DNA from: Bacteroidota bacterium
GTDB taxonomy: Bacteria > Bacteroidota > Bacteroidia > Bacteroidales > UBA10428
Direction: 5' to 3'
Assembly (NCBI GenBank): GCA_024640925.1
Contig: JAHEEB010000050.1
Coordinates: 1-11,553 of the forward strand
Length of the DNA: 11,553 bases
Position 1 is the stretch's first letter; the number at the start of each line of letters is the position of its first letter. The translations under genes and the position numbers were made by a program. The notes under the pieces were generated by a model that saw only the letters and a program-made list of their open reading frames with translations, searched no databases and was not told where the DNA came from. Shown piece after piece: positions 1 to 7,112 of this stretch.

Positions 1-1
1 T

Positions 2-38
2 GTTTTCTTTGTGAATTTGTGTTTTGGCGCCTTTGTGG
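2..38 (+). repeat. TTTGTG-rich direct repeat, copy 1
   Basis: Aligns with 298-336 over about 38 positions with one two-base gap and a handful of mismatches. Both copies begin with GTTTTCTTTGTG and end with CTTTGTGG. Short tracts built from TTTGTG words occur between genes in many Bacteroidota genomes; their function is not known to me. Confidence 0.6.
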
Positions 39-152
39 CTTTCTTCTGCCACCATTACCCCAAGGGTTTTCTTTTGAGATATTTGCTATGAACCTGGTTC
101 GGGTGTGCCAGGATGCGATATGCCGGCTCAAATTATGAGTGTATGACTAACT

Positions 153-168
153 CCGCCTTTCAAGGCGG
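153..168. repeat. REP-like palindrome CCGCCTT-TC-AAGGCGG
   Basis: A perfect 7-bp GC-rich stem with a 2-nt centre, followed 21 nt later by a second small palindrome, TGGC-TTTA-GCCA, at 190-201. A pair of compact palindromes a short distance apart is the arrangement of REP/BIME elements. Genome-wide copy number would decide whether this is a REP. Confidence 0.45.
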
Positions 169-297
169 TGATCAAACAGAATCTACAACTGGCTTTAGCC
201 ATGCAATAGGAGGGATCCTTCTCCTGAGATTCTGAACACAAGATTCCGGACAATCCTTTGCCACCAAGACTTAAAGGATCTTAGATGCTATAAGATG

Positions 298-336
298 GTT
301 TTCTTTGTGGATATTGGTGTTTTGCCGACTTTGTGG
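298..336 (+). repeat. TTTGTG-rich direct repeat, copy 2
   Basis: Second copy of the repeat at 2-38, same orientation, so the two bracket a segment of roughly 260 bases. It lies about 45 bases upstream of the promoter-like box for the first glycosyltransferase gene. Confidence 0.6.
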
Positions 337-379
337 TATATTTTTTTTGTTCCCCATTAGCAAAACAAAATCCTATTCC

Positions 380-387
380 TATATTTG
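380..387 (+). promoter_or_regulatory. Bacteroidota-type -7 box for the glycosyltransferase pair
   Basis: TATATTTG matches the TAnnTTTG -7 consensus of the Bacteroidota primary sigma factor exactly and would start transcription about 20 bases before the ATG at 415. A TTTG at 346-349 is too far upstream (30-base gap) to be a normal -33 element, so the promoter is only half supported. Confidence 0.4.
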
Positions 388-414
388 TTCTTGTTAATTA
401 CTAAAAACGGATAA

Positions 415-1176
415 ATGCCGCAGATTTCAGTAGTCATTATCACTTTTAATGAAGAGCGAAATATAGGCCGATGTCTTGATTCGGTGAAAGGCATAGCCGA
501 TGATATTGTTGTTGTCGATTCATTTTCAACTGACCGTACGAAAGAAATTGTTCTTGAAAAAGGCGCCCGTTTTATTGAACATACTTTCGAAGGTCATATA
601 CAGCAGAAAAACTGGGCTATAACACAGGCCAGGTTCCCTTTTATTCTATCACTCGATGCAGATGAAGCTCCCGATGAAGAGCTTTGTGGCGAAATTATGA
701 GAGTGAAAGAAAATTGGAACTTCGATGGATATTCGTTTAACCGGTTAAACAACTATTGTGGTAAATGGATTCGCCATGGTGGCTGGTACCCCGATAGAAA
801 ACTTCGTCTTTGGGATAGCAGCAAAGGAGAGTGGGGAGGAGTGAACCCTCACGATAAATTTATTTTGAATCCCGGGTGCAAACTGGGGTATATTCGTGGT
901 AATTTACTGCATTATTCGTTTTACACTATTTCGCAGCATATCCTTCAGGTTAATAAATTCAGCGATATTAGCTCAAAGGCAGATTTAGAAAGGGGCAAGA
1001 GAACCAATCTTTTTCAAATCTATTTTGCTCCTAAATGGAAATTTATACGCGATTATCTGTTCAAGCTGGGGATGCTCGATGGTTACTATGGTTATATTGT
1101 TGCTAAGATATCTGCCCAGGCACGGCTGTTGAAATATATAAAAATGAGAGAAATTCAAAAGAATGAAGCCAGCTAA
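415..1176 (+). CDS. Family 2 glycosyltransferase, WaaE/KdtX-like
   Basis: A cytoplasmic or membrane-associated GT-A fold transferase that adds a sugar from a nucleotide-sugar donor to a growing glycan. It resembles the LPS core beta-1,4-glucosyltransferase group (WaaE/KdtX). Visible features: N-terminal strand-loop ISVVIITFNEE (residues 4-14), the DSFSTD motif (35-40), QQKNWAI (63-69), the metal-binding DADE (81-84), HGGWYPDRKLRLW (121-133) and NPHDKF (144-149). At 253 residues it is a full-length single-domain enzyme of the usual size. No transmembrane segment is obvious. The last 14 bases overlap the next gene, so the two are probably cotranscribed and translationally coupled. No Shine-Dalgarno sequence is seen, as is usual in this phylum. 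The acceptor and donor sugar cannot be told from sequence. Confidence 0.9.
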   Translation: MPQISVVIITFNEERNIGRCLDSVKGIADDIVVVDSFSTDRTKEIVLEKGARFIEHTFEGHIQQKNWAITQARFPFILSLDADEAPDEELCGEIMRVKENWNFDGYSFNRLNNYCGKWIRHGGWYPDRKLRLWDSSKGEWGGVNPHDKFILNPGCKLGYIRGNLLHYSFYTISQHILQVNKFSDISSKADLERGKRTNLFQIYFAPKWKFIRDYLFKLGMLDGYYGYIVAKISAQARLLKYIKMREIQKNEAS

Positions 1177-2269
1177 TCAGGGTAAAATTTGTTTTTTTAA
1201 CTCAACACATGCCTGGGGTGGTGGTGAGAAATGGCACTTCGAAATGGCTTCGGCTTTGAATGATTTAGGGTATAATATCTTGTTTATTGCCGGGAAGGAT
1301 AGCGCCCTGTCTAAAAAACTTTCTGATTCAACCATTTCATATCTGACTCTTTCTATTAGCAACCTTAGTTTTCTTAATCCGTTCAAGATATTTCGGTTGA
1401 GAAAACTATTCAGAAAGGAAAAAGTATCGGTTATTATTATGAATCTTTCAGCTGATTTGAAGGTTGCTGGAATAGCAGCTCGTTTAGCCGGAGTAAAGCG
1501 GATAATTTATCGGCGGGGGAGTGCCATACCTGTTAAGAACAAGTTTCTGAACAGATGGTTGTTTTCAAAAGTTCTTACCGATGTGATAGCAAATTCTGAA
1601 GCTACCAAAGCAACATTACTGCAGAACAACCGTCGGTTGTTTCCACTTGAAAAAATACACGTAATTTACAATGGACTTAAAATAGAAGACTTTCTGGTTG
1701 CAAACGATAAAAAAATTTATGATTCTGCTCCCGGAGAGATTTTAATTGGTCATGCCGGTAGAATGGTGTATCAAAAGGCTCATGAATACCTTATCGATAT
1801 TGCATCGAACCTTAAAAAGGCGGGAGTCAATTTTACATTGCTGCTGGCGGGTTCTGGTCCTCTTGAAAACGAAGTAAAGAAAAAGGTTTCAGACCTTGGT
1901 TTGCAGGATGATGTCGTTTTCCTGGGATTTGTGGAAGATATGGTTTTATTTATGAAGACGATTGATGTTTTTGTGTTAACCTCGAGGTGGGAAGGATTTG
2001 GCTTTGTGCTGGCCGAAGCAATGATTCAAAAAAAGCCTGTCGTGGCATTCAATATAAGCTCAAATCCGGAACTGGTAGTACACGGAAAAAATGGGTTCCT
2101 TGCAAACCCTTTCGATACAGAAGAATTTTCGAACTATCTTGTCACTTTAATTCGAAATAAGCAACTACAGGAGAATTTCGGCAACACCGGTTTTCAGATG
2201 GTACATGAGAAGTTTTCCTTTAACAGGTCGGTTAACAACATGATAACTTTATTAGGTGAAGTTTCTTAA
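1163..2269 (+). CDS. Family 4 glycosyltransferase (GT-B fold)
   Basis: A 368-residue retaining-type glycosyltransferase with two Rossmann-like domains. The N-terminal acceptor domain carries the glycine loop WGGGEKW (18-24). The C-terminal donor domain (Glycos_transf_1) starts near residue 192 with LIGHAGRMVYQKAHEYLI and has LLLAGSGPLE (227-235), VVFLGFVEDM (251-260) and the EX7E nucleotide-sugar motif, E277 to E285 in EGFGFVLAEA. The start ATG lies inside the end of the preceding GT2 gene (14-nt overlap). The pair probably extends the same surface glycan, most likely LPS core or O-chain; this is inferred from the WaaE-like partner. There is no signal peptide. No convincing terminator follows. 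Confidence 0.9.
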   Translation: MKPANQGKICFFNSTHAWGGGEKWHFEMASALNDLGYNILFIAGKDSALSKKLSDSTISYLTLSISNLSFLNPFKIFRLRKLFRKEKVSVIIMNLSADLKVAGIAARLAGVKRIIYRRGSAIPVKNKFLNRWLFSKVLTDVIANSEATKATLLQNNRRLFPLEKIHVIYNGLKIEDFLVANDKKIYDSAPGEILIGHAGRMVYQKAHEYLIDIASNLKKAGVNFTLLLAGSGPLENEVKKKVSDLGLQDDVVFLGFVEDMVLFMKTIDVFVLTSRWEGFGFVLAEAMIQKKPVVAFNISSNPELVVHGKNGFLANPFDTEEFSNYLVTLIRNKQLQENFGNTGFQMVHEKFSFNRSVNNMITLLGEVS

Positions 2270-2324
2270 GACAGAAGCAGATTCCAATATCTTAGTTTAC
2301 ACAATCCAATTCGCACCTCTATAA

Positions 2325-2400
2325 TTTCGATCTGGGTCAATATTCGATCTCATTGCCAATATTTTCGATCTTCGGGTCAATAAACCAGATCTCATTATTT
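2325..2400 (+). repeat. Imperfect ~38-nt tandem direct repeat
   Basis: Two imperfect copies follow each other: one starts at 2325 with TTTCGATCTGGGTCAATA, the second at 2363 with TTTCGATCTTCGGGTCAATA. Within each unit a second GATCTCATT word follows (2346-2354 and 2388-2396). GATCT therefore occurs four times with spacings of about 17, 21 and 21-22 bases, close to two helical turns. It lies between the GT4 stop and the beta-helix lipoprotein. Confidence 0.55.
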
Positions 2401-2451
2401 TATTCCTCTTAAAATGTTATTAAATGGTAGAAAAGTTTTTGGGGAAACAAG

Positions 2452-2465
2452 TAATCAATTGATTA
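2452..2465. promoter_or_regulatory. Perfect 14-nt palindrome, candidate operator
   Basis: TAATCAATTGATTA is perfectly self-complementary and lies 31 bases before the ATG of the beta-helix lipoprotein, just upstream of TACACTTG (2469-2476), which is one mismatch from the TAnnTTTG -7 box. Its size and place suit a dimeric repressor or activator site. AT-richness makes chance occurrence possible. Confidence 0.35.
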
Positions 2466-2496
2466 ATTTACACTTGTAAATCAATTCGACCCTGAA

Positions 2497-3879
2497 ATGA
2501 ATAAAAATATTGTGTTTGGTATCCTTTTTATCGGATTGTGTATTTCCTGTAATAAAAAATCCGATACAGAAATATCTGCTGTTCCTGAGGGTGCTATTAA
2601 AGATGCCGGTATTATTGCAGATTATCCTCTTTGGAATCCTCCTGCAAGTGCCATTCATATCGATCCGGAAAATGTCGAAGATACATATGAGGATGGATCA
2701 GAGCAACATCCATTTGATTCTTTTGATGATGTTACCTGGGTAGATAATGAGGTTTACGCCATAAAAAGAGGAATTACATTCACATCTTCAATGATTCTTG
2801 TAATGGCAAATAATGTTACTATTTGCAGTTATGGCCAGGGAGATAGGCCAATTATAAAATGCAACGAAGTCAGCATGTCGGGGTATAACAGGTATGCCAT
2901 AAATGCTAACTGGGCAGGTGTATCGGGGAATACCATTCGAGATATTGAGATTAGTGCTCCAAATGCAACCAGTTGCCTGAATTTTGGCGAAAGCCGGAAT
3001 GATATCAGTGTAATTAACTGTAAATTATATGGCAGTAGCTGGGGAATACGAAATGTCGATAACGAAAACATAAATATCTTTAATACCGAGGTTTACGACA
3101 TTGATGTAGATGGGATGTTTATTGAAGAGTGCAACAATATTGAAATATCTCATTGTTATGTTCATAATGTGAATAAAAACTGGAAACCACCTCACACGCC
3201 GGAATCGGAAGCAGAGGGTGATGGTATTCAGCTATATAATTGCAATAACTGGCATGTGCATCACAACATTATCGATCGCACCAGTAGTGGAAATAAATTT
3301 TGTTTCATATCCAGCAATCCTTCGCAGAATGCAGGAATTATAGAGTACAATGTTCTTACTGGTCCAAAAGTTGATGGTTCTTCTATTTATTTTCACAATG
3401 GCAAGAATATGATTGTACGCTATAATCATATTATGGGGCCGTCTGAAAGTCCGGTTTTTTCCTATGTAACAGGTATGCAAGTCTATGGGAATATATTTGA
3501 GAATACAACAGGACCTGTTTTTGTTCTTGGGTCTGCACGAGTTTTTAACAATGTATTTTATAAAATGCCAAAGGCTATTGAGGGAGAAACAGTTGAAGCA
3601 TGCAATAATATATATGATTTAAACAAAGGTGTTACCTTTTTAAAAGTAACAAATCTGACAGGTAGTAATAATTTGTATGTTGATGGCACTCCTGGAACAG
3701 GCTCTTTTAGTGGAAAACCCGAATTTATTGATGCTGGAAATGGCGATTTTCATCTTTTACCTGGTTCCGATTGTATCGATAAGGGAATTGGCATGGGAAT
3801 ATCGCGAGATATGGATAGCACAGCTATACCGCAGGGCGAAGGTCCTGAGATAGGAGCTTATGAATATGTCGGAGATTAG
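2497..3879 (+). CDS. Secreted lipoprotein with right-handed parallel beta-helix
   Basis: 460 residues. The N-terminus is a lipoprotein signal peptide: MNKN, a hydrophobic core (5-17) and a likely lipidated Cys18 in LCISC; Ser at -1 fits, while Cys at -3 is less usual. The mature part, from about residue 50, opens with a segment typical of pectate-lyase-like proteins (IDPENVED, DGSEQHPFDSFDDV, residues 56-79), followed by irregular Asn/Ile-rich coils of a beta-helix, such as NNVTI, NDISVINC, ENINIFN, NNIEISHCYVHNV, DGIQLYNCNNWHVHHNIIDRT and NMIVRYNHI. It ends in GPEIGAYEY (449-457), a terminal motif common in large Bacteroidota surface proteins. Such folds occur in polysaccharide lyases, epimerases and glycoside hydrolases as well as non-enzymes; I cannot name the catalytic residues or substrate. 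No SusC/SusD pair is nearby, so it is not in an evident polysaccharide utilisation locus. Confidence 0.85.
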   Translation: MNKNIVFGILFIGLCISCNKKSDTEISAVPEGAIKDAGIIADYPLWNPPASAIHIDPENVEDTYEDGSEQHPFDSFDDVTWVDNEVYAIKRGITFTSSMILVMANNVTICSYGQGDRPIIKCNEVSMSGYNRYAINANWAGVSGNTIRDIEISAPNATSCLNFGESRNDISVINCKLYGSSWGIRNVDNENINIFNTEVYDIDVDGMFIEECNNIEISHCYVHNVNKNWKPPHTPESEAEGDGIQLYNCNNWHVHHNIIDRTSSGNKFCFISSNPSQNAGIIEYNVLTGPKVDGSSIYFHNGKNMIVRYNHIMGPSESPVFSYVTGMQVYGNIFENTTGPVFVLGSARVFNNVFYKMPKAIEGETVEACNNIYDLNKGVTFLKVTNLTGSNNLYVDGTPGTGSFSGKPEFIDAGNGDFHLLPGSDCIDKGIGMGISRDMDSTAIPQGEGPEIGAYEYVGD

Positions 3880-3906
3880 TTGATTCTATGAATCAGGTAG
3901 TTATCG

Positions 3907-3942
3907 AATCCATAGGAGAAACAGCGACTCCTTTCATGGATT
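3907..3942. terminator. Hairpin between convergent genes, possible weak bidirectional terminator
   Basis: AATCCAT-AGGAG (3907-3918) pairs with CTCCT-TTC-ATGGATT (3928-3942), giving a 12-bp stem with a 3-nt bulge and a 9-nt loop between the convergent beta-helix and murF-alr genes. No clean U-tract follows in either direction, so efficient intrinsic termination is uncertain. The arm overlaps the first base of the murF-alr stop codon. Confidence 0.4.
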
Positions 3943-6398
3943 TAATCTTTATAGTATATTCGTTTTACTCTTGAAGAAACATTGGTAAGTATTTCGTAAG
4001 GAATAGTCCCGATCTGGCTGGCCAGTTCTGTAATGGAAATCCCCTCACCAAATAACAGAACCTCGTCACCTTCGTTACAATTAATATTTGTAACATCGAC
4101 CATACACATGTCCATGCAAATGTCTCCTACAAAAGGGATTTTATTGTTGTTTATAATCACATTGCCTGTTCCGTTACCAAACTTGCGATTAAGTCCGTCA
4201 GCATAACCAATTGGAATAATGGCAATACGCATGCCTTCACCTGCTTTGCCACGCCGGTTATACCCAATGGTATCGCCAGCAGGAATGTCTTTAATCTGCG
4301 ATATGTGGGTTTTCAATGAGCTTACAGGAAGTAGATTTGCATTTACCGAGGATATGCCATGCAAGCCAATTCCAAGACGTACAAGTTCGAAATGAGCTTC
4401 TTTAAAACGTTCGATACCTGCCGAATTCATAGCATGCCTCATCGGTTTGTACCCAACAGTATCAACTATTTTATTGTACATTCTGTTAAATGTGTCAATC
4501 TGCAATTGGGTAAAAGCATCCTGATTTTGATCATCACTTGCTGCCATATGGGTAAACACAGCTTTAATCTTTATTGAGTCTATTGTATTAAGCGTTTTCA
4601 GCAATTCATCGAGTTCGGGTTCCATAAAACCCAGCCGATGCATTCCCGAGTCTATTTTCAGGTGTATCGGATATTTGCTAATCTGCATTGAATTAGCTGC
4701 TGCTATAAACGATTTTAAAACCGACAGACTGTAAATCTCCGGTTCCAGCTCATATTCTATAATTCTGCCAAAATCTTCTCTGGCCGGAGACATAACCATA
4801 ATTGGTAAATTAATTCCCGATTGTCGCAATTGAACCCCTTCGTCGGCAAAGGCAACACCCAGGTAGTCGACTTTTTCGTGTTGCAAAAGATTAGCTATCT
4901 CATAGGTTCCACTACCATAAGCAAGCGCTTTAACCATAACCATTATTTTTGTACCCGGATTAAGCAACGATCGGAAATAATTCAGGTTATGAATCAGATA
5001 ATTCAGATTAATTTCCAGTATGGTAGTATGGTTTTTTTCAGCAAGAACAGTAACGATTTTCTCAAACTGAAAGGTTCGCGCTCCTTTTACAAGAATGGCT
5101 TCGCTTCGGAAGTTTTCCGATACTCCCGATTCCAGAAAGTCTTGTGTTGATTCGAAAAACCGGCTGTTTGTGAATTTAAACTGAGCTTGCGATTGAGTAA
5201 GCGCTTTCCCGATTCCTATAAACCGGAAAAGATTAGCTTGTTGTATCATTGAGGAGACCATGTGGTACAGTTCTTTATCCTGAAATCCACTTTGTTGGAT
5301 ATCTGAAAGAATGAGGGTCTTGTTTGTTTGTGGTTGTAGCTTCAGGAAATCAAGAGCTATGCTTAGCGAATTAACATCCGAATTGTAAGTGTCATTAATT
5401 ATCATGCAGTTATTTGATCCTCTAACCTGCTCGAGTCGCATTGCAACGGGTTGTAAAGTGGTAATCAGGTTTTTAATCAATTTAGGTTCAAAACTCTGAT
5501 CCAATAAGAAATTTATAATTTGTAATGCGTTTTCAACAGATGCTTTATCTGAAAAGGGAATTACAAATATTTCCTGAAAATTAGTTCCCTTTATTTCGGC
5601 CAGGGTATTGTTGCTGTTGCTTTTTAGAGTTACCTGTAAAGTAGCTTCCTTATTTTGTGCCGACCAGCTTACCAGCTTTTTGTTTCCAAAAGCTTTGGCT
5701 ATTGTTTTTTGAATAATCTCATGATCAGCACAATAATAAATGGTGGAGCAATTTACAAACAGCTTTATTTTCTCTTCAGCTTTCTCCACCAGGGTTTTAA
5801 AGTTCTCCTGGTGAGCTTCCCCCAGGTTTGTTATAATACCAAAATCGGGTTGAATAATTTTTTCCAGTCGCTGCATCTCACCAGGCATAGAAATTCCAGC
5901 CTCAAAAATTCCATATTCTGAGTTTTCATTCAGCAACCAGACAGAAAGGGGAACTCCAAGTTGTGAGTTATAACTTTTAGGGCTTCTGCAAACCTGGTAT
6001 TGTCTTGCTATACATTGCGACAGCCATTCTTTAGTAATTGTCTTGCCGTTGCTGCCTGTTATAGCAACAACTGGAATACTAAACTGTTTACGATGATAAG
6101 CAGCAAGTTTTTGAAGAGCTTCAACCGAATCATTTACAATAATGAACCCTGCACTATCGAGCTTTTTATAGGTTTCGTTGAAATCGGAAACAATAAAATT
6201 TCGTATCCCTGAATTGTAAATTTCTTTGATATAAGCATGTCCATCGTGTCTTCCCCCCTTTATTGCCACAAAAAGAGTATCATTTGCCTGGTTGATTTTT
6301 CTACTGTCAGTTGCAATATGTAAAACGGTTGATGAAGTTGTACCAACTCTCTTCCCACCGGTTATCTCTGCAATTTTATCAAGAGTATATGTGTGCAT
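3942..6398 (-). CDS. murF-alr: Bifunctional MurF ligase / alanine racemase fusion
   Basis: 818 residues, cytoplasmic, two enzymes of peptidoglycan precursor synthesis in one chain. The N-terminal MurF half (about 1-445) joins D-Ala-D-Ala to UDP-MurNAc-tripeptide using ATP. It shows the ATP loop TGSNGKT (114-120, Lys119), KSYNSQLGVP (141-150), EAGISMPGEM (166-175) and GEAHQENF (193-200). The C-terminal alanine racemase half (about 450-818) makes D-Ala from L-Ala with PLP. It shows the PLP lysine K490 in MVKALAYGSG, KIDSGMHRLGF (581-591), VRLGIGLHGI (673-682), the probable second catalytic base Tyr713 in IGYNRRG, and PIGYADG (729-735). The fusion is characteristic of Bacteroidota. Its ATG directly follows the tdk stop codon, so translation is probably coupled. 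All expected key residues appear present. Confidence 0.97.
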   Translation of the reverse strand: MHTYTLDKIAEITGGKRVGTTSSTVLHIATDSRKINQANDTLFVAIKGGRHDGHAYIKEIYNSGIRNFIVSDFNETYKKLDSAGFIIVNDSVEALQKLAAYHRKQFSIPVVAITGSNGKTITKEWLSQCIARQYQVCRSPKSYNSQLGVPLSVWLLNENSEYGIFEAGISMPGEMQRLEKIIQPDFGIITNLGEAHQENFKTLVEKAEEKIKLFVNCSTIYYCADHEIIQKTIAKAFGNKKLVSWSAQNKEATLQVTLKSNSNNTLAEIKGTNFQEIFVIPFSDKASVENALQIINFLLDQSFEPKLIKNLITTLQPVAMRLEQVRGSNNCMIINDTYNSDVNSLSIALDFLKLQPQTNKTLILSDIQQSGFQDKELYHMVSSMIQQANLFRFIGIGKALTQSQAQFKFTNSRFFESTQDFLESGVSENFRSEAILVKGARTFQFEKIVTVLAEKNHTTILEINLNYLIHNLNYFRSLLNPGTKIMVMVKALAYGSGTYEIANLLQHEKVDYLGVAFADEGVQLRQSGINLPIMVMSPAREDFGRIIEYELEPEIYSLSVLKSFIAAANSMQISKYPIHLKIDSGMHRLGFMEPELDELLKTLNTIDSIKIKAVFTHMAASDDQNQDAFTQLQIDTFNRMYNKIVDTVGYKPMRHAMNSAGIERFKEAHFELVRLGIGLHGISSVNANLLPVSSLKTHISQIKDIPAGDTIGYNRRGKAGEGMRIAIIPIGYADGLNRKFGNGTGNVIINNNKIPFVGDICMDMCMVDVTNINCNEGDEVLLFGEGISITELASQIGTIPYEILTNVSSRVKRIYYKD

Positions 6399-6980
6399 TT
6401 ACCTGTTTTTAATTGTTTCCAAATAGCATTTCCTGCATAAAGGTTCATAAATATTTTTTTCGCCAAGCAACACTTTCTGTGTTTCAGTGGCAATTCGGTG
6501 TGTAAATTGAGCAAGGTTTCCACATTTCAGACAAATAGCGTGCAGTTTAGTTATGTATTCAGCCTTTGCCAATAATGCGGGAACGGGTCCAAACGGATTA
6601 GCCTGAAAATCCATATCCAAACCGGCAACAACTATCCTGATTCCTCTATTTGCAAGTGTATCGCATACTTCGGGAAGGCTATGGTCAAAAAATTGAGCCT
6701 CATCAATTCCAATTACATCAACCTTACCTGCAAGCATTAGAATATTGCCCGAAGAGTCTACCGGTGTTGATAAAATTGAGTTTTTATTATGAGAAACAAT
6801 TTCTAAAGCAGAATATCTGTTATCTATTTTTGGTTTGTAGATTTCTACTTTCTGATTTGCTAGTTGTGCACGTTTCAGCCGGCGAATGAGCTCTTCAGTC
6901 TTACCCGAAAACATAGATCCGGTTATTACTTCTATCCATCCACTCCGATTATTCGGATTTATAGTATCTTCTGTAAACAT
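6399..6980 (-). CDS. tdk: Thymidine kinase (type II)
   Basis: 193 residues, cytoplasmic. Phosphorylates thymidine to dTMP with ATP in the pyrimidine salvage pathway. The P-loop is GSMFSGKT (21-28, Lys27). DEAQFF (93-98) holds the catalytic Glu94. The lasso/zinc region has four cysteines, C150 and C153 in CLKCG and C182 and C185 in CRKC, so the structural zinc site is intact. Length and layout fit the short bacterial/human TK1 class. It is the first gene of a minus-strand operon: its TAA (6401-6399) abuts the ATG of murF-alr with no spacer. Upstream is a 132-nt divergent spacer with a TATTTTTG promoter box and two nested inverted repeats, which may control it. Confidence 0.96.
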   Translation of the reverse strand: MFTEDTINPNNRSGWIEVITGSMFSGKTEELIRRLKRAQLANQKVEIYKPKIDNRYSALEIVSHNKNSILSTPVDSSGNILMLAGKVDVIGIDEAQFFDHSLPEVCDTLANRGIRIVVAGLDMDFQANPFGPVPALLAKAEYITKLHAICLKCGNLAQFTHRIATETQKVLLGEKNIYEPLCRKCYLETIKNR

Positions 6981-6997
6981 TTATACAAGATTCTGTA

Positions 6998-7030
6998 AAT
7001 CGCCACGTTATTAAAAAATAATTGCGATTT
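6998..7030. repeat. Composite inverted repeat in the tdk leader
   Basis: AAATCGC (6998-7004) pairs with GCGATTT (7024-7030), and inside it TTATT (7008-7012) pairs with AATAA (7017-7021) over an AAAA loop. The whole forms one hairpin ending 18 bases before the tdk start codon. On the tdk transcript it would be a 5'-leader hairpin; as DNA it could be an operator. Confidence 0.5.
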
Positions 7031-7071
7031 TTGTAAAAGTAGTTTTACTAGAATTTCTGGTTTACAAAAAT
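7027..7071. promoter_or_regulatory. 11-bp inverted repeat carrying facing promoter-like boxes
   Basis: ATTTTTGTAAA (7027-7037) is perfectly inverted as TTTACAAAAAT (7061-7071). A second perfect hairpin, GTAAAA-gtag-TTTTAC, sits at 7033-7048. The right arm gives TATTTTTG on the minus strand (7072-7065), an exact TAnnTTTG box with a TTTA 18 bases upstream (7094-7091), suitable to drive tdk-murF-alr. The left arm gives GATTTTTG on the plus strand (7026-7033), one mismatch off, pointing at the gene at 7113. Transcription from the two boxes would overlap. Confidence 0.45.
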
Positions 7072-7112
7072 AGAAAAATACAAACGGATATAAAGAAAAA
7101 GATAACAACCAA

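Larger units (their letters stand above)
1..414. other. Non-coding, hairpin-rich intergenic region
   Basis: No credible reading frame is visible on either strand. The stretch contains five short inverted repeats: CCTGG/CCAGG (93-112), CCGCCTT/AAGGCGG (153-168), TGGC/GCCA (190-201), AGGAG/CTCCT (208-225) and ATCCTTT/AAAGGAT (253-279). It is bracketed by two copies of a TTTGTG-rich repeat near 2-38 and 298-336. The two GC-rich palindromes look like REP elements of the kind mobilised by IS200-like (RAYT) transposases, but no transposase is in view, so that is inference. The promoter of the downstream glycosyltransferase lies in the last 40 bases. Confidence 0.6.

Noticed and set aside
2325..2400. 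Possible CRISPR-like array because GATCT words recur regularly.
   Set aside because: Units are too short and too similar throughout, with no unique spacers and no cas genes; it is a simple tandem repeat.
4900..4935. The PLP-lysine motif of the racemase half reads VKALAYGSG rather than the textbook VKANAYGHG.
   Set aside because: The lysine, glycines and tyrosine are kept, and from memory Bacteroidota fusions vary at these positions; not a sign of inactivation.
3942..6398. Several plus-strand frames inside murF-alr and tdk.
   Set aside because: They are antisense shadows of strongly supported genes and show no family motifs.
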